Shown: positions 58,775 to 64,000 of the stretch, piece by piece
Position numbering within the stretch: position 1 is the first letter of the stretch
How the letters are laid out: every line of letters begins with the position of its first letter
Source of the DNA: Oceanicaulis sp052055585
Lineage (GTDB): Bacteria; Pseudomonadota; Alphaproteobacteria; Caulobacterales; Maricaulaceae
Assembly (NCBI RefSeq): GCF_052055585.1
Contig: NZ_CP170485.1
Coordinates: forward strand, 558,001-622,000
DNA length: 64,000 nucleotides
Direction of reading: 5' to 3'
Made by a program: the position numbers and the translations under genes
Notes under the pieces: generated by a model
The model's database searches: none
Seen by the model: only the letters and a program-made list of their open reading frames with translations
Told to the model about the DNA's origin: nothing

Positions 58775-60207
58775 ATCGCTTCTCGATCCTTGTGACCCTG
58801 GCGCTGGGGCTGATGCTGGCAGGCGGGACGGCGGCGTTCCTGGTGTCTGACAGTGCGGCGCGCCAGTCCTTCTTTGACTTCCAGCCCGAGCCTGAACCCG
58901 ACGATGAGCGGATCAGCGTGTCCTCGTCTGATGATGACTGGGAGCCGCGCACCCTCTCGGAGGCCTCGCGGCAGCAAGGGCGCTGGGCGCCGCGCGGCGG
59001 GCGCAGCGGTTATCAGGGACCGGGCTATCAGGGCTCAGGCTATTATCAGGGCTCGGGCTATCAGAACCCCAATAGCTGGCTCAATCCCAACCGCAGCTGG
59101 TTCCCGCGCAATCGCGATTCCTTCCCGGCTGAACCCTGGCCCTTCCATCTCGAGACGGTCGATCCTGACACCAGCGGCACCAACGCCACGCTGGTCTGTG
59201 TCGAGGGCGCGGCGGAATGCGTGCCCCGGCCGATCGCGGCGCGGGTCTATAGCGAGGCGGCGCGTTACTGGCTGCTGCGCGGCGATGCGGAACTGACCAC
59301 GCTGGAGCTTGATTGCGGCGAGACCTATTCCTCGGTCATCGATTTCGGCTGCGAACGCGCAGGCGGTCGCCCTCTGATGCCGGAATCACGGGACGCGGCG
59401 ATGCGCTACTGGAACCGTTCGGTGGCCTGGGGCCGTCCGTTCGGCGCGCAATCCTCGATCCTCGCCCAGCGTCGCTTGCAGGCCCACCTTGTGGACTGCC
59501 CTGTCACCCAGGAGAGCCTGGCGCGCATCGCCCGCGATCCTGAAAGCCGGATGGCGGATGTTATCGGTCTCAATCTGCGTCAGGCGGCCTTGTCGGCTCT
59601 GGGCTATTACAATGGCTCGATTGACGGCACCTATGGTGCGGAGACGCGCCGGGCCGTCCGCGCCTTCCAGCGCGAGCTGGGCTATGACGAGACCGCGTCC
59701 CTGACCCCGCGTCAGACCGCTCAGCTGATGTGTCATGCCGCCCAGACCGCCCGCGATCCCAGCGTCCAGAACGTTCTGGGGATCATGCATGCGGTGGGGC
59801 TGGGCGTGGTGCAGAACACCGACCTGGCGCTGGAATGGCTGGAGATGGCGGCGGTGCGCGGTGATCCTGACGCCAATTTCAATCTGGCTGTGATCTATGG
59901 CACGGGCGCGGTGTTCGGCTCCTACCGTCTTTGCGCCATCGTGGAAAATCCCGAGCGCGCTGACGCCTATCTGCGCGATGCAGCGGATCTGGGTCACGGA
60001 CTGGCCCGGCGGTTCCGCACCACGCCGGAACTGACACGGGCTCCGAACGCGCAGGCGCGCTGGGCGCGCATCCGTCAGGAGATCGAGGCGGAAGCCAGTG
60101 AAGAGCCCGGTCGTGGGGAACGGGCGATGGAAATCCTGCGCAACGCCATGCGCGCCCGCGTCCCCCCGGCTGACGCCGGGTGTCTGGACGCCAATGCGAG
60201 CCGGTGA
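58771..60207 (+). CDS. Exported peptidoglycan-binding/Sel1-repeat protein
   Basis: A 478-residue exported protein. A signal or anchor segment (about residues 5-25) is followed by an acidic stretch, a Gly-Tyr-Gln repeat region (residues ~80-100: SGYQGPGYQGSG and variants), a middle domain with conserved Cys, a PG_binding_1 domain (about 270-325: LRQAALSALGYYNGSIDGTYGAETR) and Sel1-like repeats (330-400: VLGIMHAVGLGV, ALEWLEMAAVRGD). The combination suggests a scaffold on the cell wall. It sits between a membrane protein gene and a lipoprotein gene, likely one operon. Confidence 0.8.
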   Translation: MNRFSILVTLALGLMLAGGTAAFLVSDSAARQSFFDFQPEPEPDDERISVSSSDDDWEPRTLSEASRQQGRWAPRGGRSGYQGPGYQGSGYYQGSGYQNPNSWLNPNRSWFPRNRDSFPAEPWPFHLETVDPDTSGTNATLVCVEGAAECVPRPIAARVYSEAARYWLLRGDAELTTLELDCGETYSSVIDFGCERAGGRPLMPESRDAAMRYWNRSVAWGRPFGAQSSILAQRRLQAHLVDCPVTQESLARIARDPESRMADVIGLNLRQAALSALGYYNGSIDGTYGAETRRAVRAFQRELGYDETASLTPRQTAQLMCHAAQTARDPSVQNVLGIMHAVGLGVVQNTDLALEWLEMAAVRGDPDANFNLAVIYGTGAVFGSYRLCAIVENPERADAYLRDAADLGHGLARRFRTTPELTRAPNAQARWARIRQEIEAEASEEPGRGERAMEILRNAMRARVPPADAGCLDANASR

Positions 60208-60232
60208 CGGCGAGATCAAGAGGACAGGACCG

Positions 60233-60913
60233 ATGCGCAAATTGACCCTTCTCAGCGTGCTGATCAGCGCCGCCGCGCTCGCAGGCTGCAAGACCGATCC
60301 CGTCTATGTGGACCCGGTCGGCCCTTACTATCCGCCCGCTGTTTCGCCGGTTGAGGCCACAGCAGACGCGCTCGCCATCGATACGGCGCTGCAGGTGTGC
60401 GAGGTGGATTCCCTGCGCGCCCAACGCGATGAACGCATCGAAGCGGCGCGGGCGCTTCTGATCACCGGCTATGCTTCGGGCGGCGACGTCAATGAGCGCT
60501 GGGAAGAGACCGAAGGCACGCTGCGCGTCGACCAGCCGCCCTCAGGTCCGCAAACCGAGCGCACCGAGATGCTGCGGGCGTTCGAGCTGGATCTCGATGC
60601 CGCCTATCGCTTCGCCGAAGGCTCGTGCCGGGCCTATGCCGCCTGCATGCATCAGCGCGATTACCAGGAAGGCGCCTGCATCGGCACACTTCATTCCTGG
60701 GAGCGGGCTCAGGACCGTTTCACGGATGTATCGCTGTCGCTGGCGGAAATCCGCGCCGAGATTGCTGCGCCGGGCCGGTATCGTCCGGACTACGGGCATG
60801 GCCATGACCGCAACCGCTATGATCGCCGCCATCACCGGTCCCGCCGGGACCGCGATTGCGAGGGCGTGATCGCAGACCTGTTCACGACAGACGCCTGCGA
60901 TCGTCGACACTAG
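60233..60913 (+). CDS. Cys-containing lipoprotein, third gene of envelope operon
   Basis: A 226-residue lipoprotein: signal MRKLTLLSVLISAAALAGC with lipobox Cys19, a ~175-residue alpha-rich domain with several Cys (CEVDSLR, GSCRAYAACMHQ, GACIGTL) and a His/Arg-rich C-terminal region (HGHDRNRYDRRHHRSRRDRD). GAGGACAGGACCG precedes the ATG at 60233, 25 nt after the previous stop. It probably sits in the inner leaflet of the outer membrane and may contact peptidoglycan or LPS through its basic tail (inference). No family was recognised. Confidence 0.68.
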   Translation: MRKLTLLSVLISAAALAGCKTDPVYVDPVGPYYPPAVSPVEATADALAIDTALQVCEVDSLRAQRDERIEAARALLITGYASGGDVNERWEETEGTLRVDQPPSGPQTERTEMLRAFELDLDAAYRFAEGSCRAYAACMHQRDYQEGACIGTLHSWERAQDRFTDVSLSLAEIRAEIAAPGRYRPDYGHGHDRNRYDRRHHRSRRDRDCEGVIADLFTTDACDRRH

Positions 60914-60920
60914 AGCTCAG

Positions 60921-60946
60921 AACGGACGCCCTCGGGCGTCCGTTTT
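60921..60946. terminator. Intrinsic terminator between convergent genes
   Basis: AACGGACGCCC pairs with GGGCGTCCGTT around a TC loop, followed by TT; strand use mainly plus. Confidence 0.83.
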
Positions 60947-60947
60947 G

Positions 60948-61523
60948 CTATCGGGTCTGATAGGGCTCAACCGAGCGCACCACCATGGAATAGGCGGTGG
61001 CCGCGAGATCGGTGTCCACGCGCTCCAGCTCCATGCGGCCTTCGACCCAGACCGGCTCCCACAGGCTGTTGAAGCGGATCAGCTCGGGCGAGCGCAGATA
61101 GACGATCTGGTTCGGCGGCGGCGGCGGGGTGTGAACACAGGCCCCGTGATAGGGCAGCAGCAGGAATTCGCGTGCCGAGCTGTTCTCGGAGAAGTCGAGC
61201 GGCAGGATATAGCCCGGCATCCGCACCACCAGCCCGTCCAGATCCTCGACGACATTGAACGTGCCGTACTGACCTTCAATCGTGCTTTGCTGGCCGAGCT
61301 GGCTCAGCAGCGAAGGGTCGGCGCGGCCCTCGCTCAAAGCCTCAAGCGCCTCCAGATCTCGATCGGGCAGCAGATCGCTCCAGGCCAGTATCTCGGCAGG
61401 AGCCGCGGGATCGACCGCCTGAAGGTCTGTCTGGTTGATGTCTTGTGACTGTGGCGCGTCTTCACTGCAGGCCGCGACCATAATGCAAGCAAACAGGCTC
61501 AGAGCGATTTGGCGGAAGATCAC
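60948..61523 (-). CDS. DUF3299-type lipoprotein
   Basis: A 191-residue lipoprotein. GTG 61523 gives signal MIFRQIALSLFACIMVAAC with lipidated Cys19; GGGAG lies 8 nt upstream. The mature domain has MPGYILPLDF, LLPYHGACVHTPPPP and NSLWEPVWVEG, the segments typical of DUF3299 proteins, small periplasmic domains of unknown function seen with ABC-type lipoprotein exporters. No such exporter genes are adjacent here. Another start at 61580 would lack a secretion signal. Confidence 0.78.
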   Translation of the reverse strand: MIFRQIALSLFACIMVAACSEDAPQSQDINQTDLQAVDPAAPAEILAWSDLLPDRDLEALEALSEGRADPSLLSQLGQQSTIEGQYGTFNVVEDLDGLVVRMPGYILPLDFSENSSAREFLLLPYHGACVHTPPPPPNQIVYLRSPELIRFNSLWEPVWVEGRMELERVDTDLAATAYSMVVRSVEPYQTR

Positions 61524-61648
61524 GATTAACACTCCCGTAAAGGATTGCGGCCTTCTCTGTAGAGGGAGAGAGAAGTGCACGCAGTTTTAAGAACTTTATG
61601 TCACAAACCATCTGAAGAGCCGCGAAAAGCGGTCACGGAGGTGGCGTA

Positions 61649-63496
61649 ATGGGTCGTATAAACCCATCGGAACTAAATCAGAACCCGGACATCAAGCGTC
61701 GTACGCGTGAAGCGCAGTACGATCTGGTGTCAAAGGGCGCGCTCCGAGCGGTCCCGCTCAATGTTGTGAACGCCCTTCTTCTGGGGGTGGTCATTCAGCC
61801 ATTTGTCAGCACGCTTGCGCTGGCGGGATGGTTGGCGGTCCTGTGCGTGGCTCCATTGTTGCGCTTTCTGGCCATGTGGCGCGCGCGCCGCGCCGGTCGT
61901 GCGCCCAATGAATCCGAAATGTATGTCTATATCGCCCTGTCAGCCCTTGTTGGCCTGGCCTGGGGGGCGACGCCGCATCTTTTGTCTTCGTCCACACCGA
62001 CGCTGGTGGCCCAGATTGTCGGGCTGGTCATTGCAGGCATGGCGGCGGGGGCCGTTCTGACGTCTGCCGGCGAGCGCCGCGTCATCCTGGCCTATGCCGG
62101 ACCGTCGCTGGGATTGTGGGCCGTGGCGTTGATCAGCATCGATCAGTCAACGGGCACGCTGGGCGCCGTGATGCTGGCGGGCTTCCTTCTGGGCATTACC
62201 ATGCTCGCCAAGACCTACGCCAACACGCTTCTGGCCTCTGTCGCCGCCAATCTGGCTCTGGAAGAAGCCAGCAAGAAAACCGCAGAACAGGCCGCCGCTC
62301 TCGCGCGCCTGGCTGAACATAATGACCAGGCGGCCCGCAAGGCCGAGGAATCCGCCCGCTCAAGCGCTGTCATGCTGGCCAATATGAGCCATGAGCTGCG
62401 CTCGCCGCTGAACGGCGTGCTGGGCATGGGCCAGTTGCTGGACAAGACCCGCCTGACCGATGAGCAATCCTTGATGGTGTCGCGCCTTCTGGAGAGCGGC
62501 GAGAAGCTGGAAAGCCTGATCAATACGGTTCTGGAAGTCTCCCGCATCGATGCAGGCCGCATGGAGCTGGTGGTCGAGGACATTACGCCCTGCGATCTTG
62601 CAGACCGCTTGCGCCGCGAGCATGCGCCTCACGCCGCCGCCAAGAACATCGATTTTAACGTGACCTTTGAGGGCGAGGGCGGTCGGGCCCTGCGTGCGGA
62701 TGGCGGACGCCTGATGCACATGTGCCGGATCCTGGCCAGCAACGCCATCCGTTTCACCAATGAGGGCGGCGTCACGATCAAGCTGGACATGCGTGAAAGC
62801 CAGCAGGGCGTCTCCACGCTGCGCATCGCCATTCAGGATACCGGCGAGGGCGTGCCTGAAAGCTCGCGCGATCAGTTGTTCAACGCCATGGGCACGGATT
62901 CTGTGGACGAGAACATCAAGCAGGCCGGCACGGGGCTCGGGCTTCATCTGGTGCGCAAGCTTGCCGAGATGATGCATGGCGATGTGGGCTATGAGCCGCG
63001 CGAGGATGGTGAAGGCTCGGTCTTCTGGTTCGAGGTCAAACTGCGTCACTCCATGAAGGCGGACCGGTTCGCCGATGGCGAGCAGATGTCGGTCTCAAGC
63101 CGCCGCTTGCGCGTGCTCGTGGGGGAAAGTGAACCGGCGCTGCGCTCTGTGCTGCTGGGCTATCTGAAATCATTCAACTGCGTGGTCACCTGCGCCGGCA
63201 GTTCTGCCGAGCTGCTCGATGCGCTGGGCGCGTCAGCCTATGACGCCGTGATCCTGGGCCATGAGCTGGCCGACGCCGAGGCTGAAGACGCGTCTGCGGA
63301 TGTGCGCGCCCTGCCGTCCACGGCGGCAATGACGCCTATTCTCCGGCTCGTTCCGGATCTGGATGCCCCCTTGCGGGTGAACGCGATGGAGACCCAGGTG
63401 CGGTCTCCGGTAACCGCTGAAGTGCTGATGGACGGGCTCAAGCAGGCGCTGGCCAATGACCCCATCGCCAATGCGCAGCTGTATCGGATCGCCTGA
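61649..63496 (+). CDS. Hybrid histidine kinase with degenerate receiver
   Basis: A 615-residue kinase. Four to six hydrophobic helices (about residues 34-190) are followed by a coiled coil, a HisKA box MSHELRSPLNGVLGMG (His in SHE), a HATPase domain with GTGLGLHLVRKL, and a C-terminal receiver-like domain (about 485-600: LRVLVGESEPAL, AYDAVILGHELADA, ILRLVPD). The receiver lacks the phosphoacceptor Asp (Gly-His in its place) and the conserved Lys. It is probably a signalling or docking pseudo-receiver. Start ATG 61649 has GGAGGTGGCGTA upstream. It is convergent with another hybrid-kinase gene. Confidence 0.85.
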   Translation: MGRINPSELNQNPDIKRRTREAQYDLVSKGALRAVPLNVVNALLLGVVIQPFVSTLALAGWLAVLCVAPLLRFLAMWRARRAGRAPNESEMYVYIALSALVGLAWGATPHLLSSSTPTLVAQIVGLVIAGMAAGAVLTSAGERRVILAYAGPSLGLWAVALISIDQSTGTLGAVMLAGFLLGITMLAKTYANTLLASVAANLALEEASKKTAEQAAALARLAEHNDQAARKAEESARSSAVMLANMSHELRSPLNGVLGMGQLLDKTRLTDEQSLMVSRLLESGEKLESLINTVLEVSRIDAGRMELVVEDITPCDLADRLRREHAPHAAAKNIDFNVTFEGEGGRALRADGGRLMHMCRILASNAIRFTNEGGVTIKLDMRESQQGVSTLRIAIQDTGEGVPESSRDQLFNAMGTDSVDENIKQAGTGLGLHLVRKLAEMMHGDVGYEPREDGEGSVFWFEVKLRHSMKADRFADGEQMSVSSRRLRVLVGESEPALRSVLLGYLKSFNCVVTCAGSSAELLDALGASAYDAVILGHELADAEAEDASADVRALPSTAAMTPILRLVPDLDAPLRVNAMETQVRSPVTAEVLMDGLKQALANDPIANAQLYRIA

Positions 63497-63520
63497 TCTC
63501 CAGCAGAACTCAAGACACAA

Positions 63521-63547
63521 AAAAGCCGGCGGTGACGCCGGCTTTTT
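63521..63547. terminator. Bidirectional terminator between two hybrid kinase genes
   Basis: AAAAGCCGGCG-GTGA-CGCCGGCTTTT, 11 bp, with A and T flanks. Confidence 0.87.
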
Positions 63548-63566
63548 CTTGTTCAGGGATGAGCGA

Positions 63567-64000
63567 TCAGGCTGCGCCGTGCAGGCGTTCTGATCCGGAC
63601 ATGGTCCAGTCCGAAGCGAGCAGCCGGTCCATCTCGGCGAAGAAGGCGTCACGCTGGATGGGCTTGGAGGCGTAGCCATCCATGCCCGCGCGCAAACACT
63701 CCGCCTGCTCTTCGCGCATGGCGTTGGCGGTCAGCGCCAGGATCGGGGTCGATCGCACCGGGCTTTTCATCTGCCGGATGCGTTGGGTGGTCTGAAGCCC
63801 GTTCAGCCCCGGCATGCGCACATCCATCAGGATCAGGTCAAAGGCTTCGGTCTGAAGCAGGTCGAGCGCTGCTTCGCCGCTGTCGCAGATCGTGCAGCTC
63901 CACTCGCGCAGGTTCAGAAAGCCCTCGATGACCGCCTGGTTGATGGCGTTATCCTCAACGAGCAGGATTTTCGGCGCATGGCCCTGGGCCGCTGCCGGCA
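63567..64000 (-). CDS. C-terminal receiver domain of a hybrid histidine kinase (5' part outside window)
   Basis: Only the last ~144 residues are in the window; the frame is open to its edge. They form an intact receiver: acidic pocket ILLVEDNAINQ, phosphoacceptor Asp in LILMDVRMPG, Thr in LALTANAM and Lys in YASKPIQ. In contrast to the neighbouring hybrid kinase, all catalytic receiver residues are present. An upstream kinase part is inferred from an Ala/Pro linker just before the receiver; a stand-alone regulator starting further upstream is also possible. Confidence 0.78.
   Translation of the reverse strand, partial: PAAAQGHAPKILLVEDNAINQAVIEGFLNLREWSCTICDSGEAALDLLQTEAFDLILMDVRMPGLNGLQTTQRIRQMKSPVRSTPILALTANAMREEQAECLRAGMDGYASKPIQRDAFFAEMDRLLASDWTMSGSERLHGAA

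Noticed and set aside
59000..59075. Short GGCTATCAGGG-like direct repeats
   Set aside because: They encode the Gly-Tyr-Gln repeats of the PG-binding protein and are not a CRISPR or mobile element.

Overview
The window is high-GC alphaproteobacterial chromosome. It carries a class I lysyl-tRNA synthetase, an UrcA-family gene, branched-chain 2-oxoacid dehydrogenase genes, three chemoreceptor genes and three TTAA-N7-TTAA-type boxes of the kind bound by CtrA. Together these suggest a dimorphic, motile Caulobacterales/Maricaulales relative (Maricaulis or Oceanicaulis type). That placement is inference from content; no taxonomic search was possible. No prophage, transposase, CRISPR array, rRNA operon or replication origin was seen.

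Layout. 1-4.5 kb: the end of a surface-polysaccharide-type cluster (kinase-like protein, HAD/nucleotidyltransferase fusion), a VTT-family membrane protein, and a family 2 glycosyltransferase behind a CtrA-type box. 4.5-10.6 kb: SixA phosphatase, 1-Cys peroxiredoxin, a four-gene operon of small membrane proteins plus an XRE regulator behind a duplicated operator, and a TetR-HlyD-ABC export operon. 10.7-16.5 kb: class I LysRS, four related small secreted proteins (DUF6289-like) on either side of an FMN-riboswitch-controlled ribB, an UrcA protein and apt. 16.6-25.2 kb: an S10 peptidase, a large zinc metalloprotease, rlmJ, a Bcr/CflA transporter, an enoyl-CoA hydratase and ychF. 25.3-33.4 kb: two chemoreceptors, mnmA, a GH64-like protein, a CPBP protease, a thiolase and an unknown protein. 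33.7-42.9 kb: a branched-chain keto-acid dehydrogenase locus (E1 alpha, E1 beta, E2, and E3 further downstream), interrupted by a REP-like repeat patch, a thioesterase/TetR pair and a serine hydrolase, then a CDF metal exporter. 43-53.8 kb: a TonB-like periplasmic protein, a third chemoreceptor, tRNA-Met, and a two-component locus whose membrane-anchored partner is divergent from a 1363-residue autotransporter. 53.9-64 kb: an RND efflux pair, a CtrA-boxed three-gene envelope operon, a DUF3299 lipoprotein, a hybrid kinase with a degenerate receiver, and the end of another hybrid kinase.

How genes work together. Several loci look self-contained and autoregulated: the TetR-HlyD-ABC operon has its operator in the promoter spacer and may be leaderless; the thioesterase-TetR pair has a perfect 16-nt-arm palindrome over its -10; the XRE operon has two operator copies. 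The two-component locus is the best candidate for an undescribed system: a matching 17-nt inverted repeat lies before the kinase gene and between the anchored-protein and autotransporter genes. Thiolase, enoyl-CoA hydratase and the keto-acid dehydrogenase fit branched-chain amino acid and fatty acid catabolism. Functional names rest on remembered family motifs and not on database searches.
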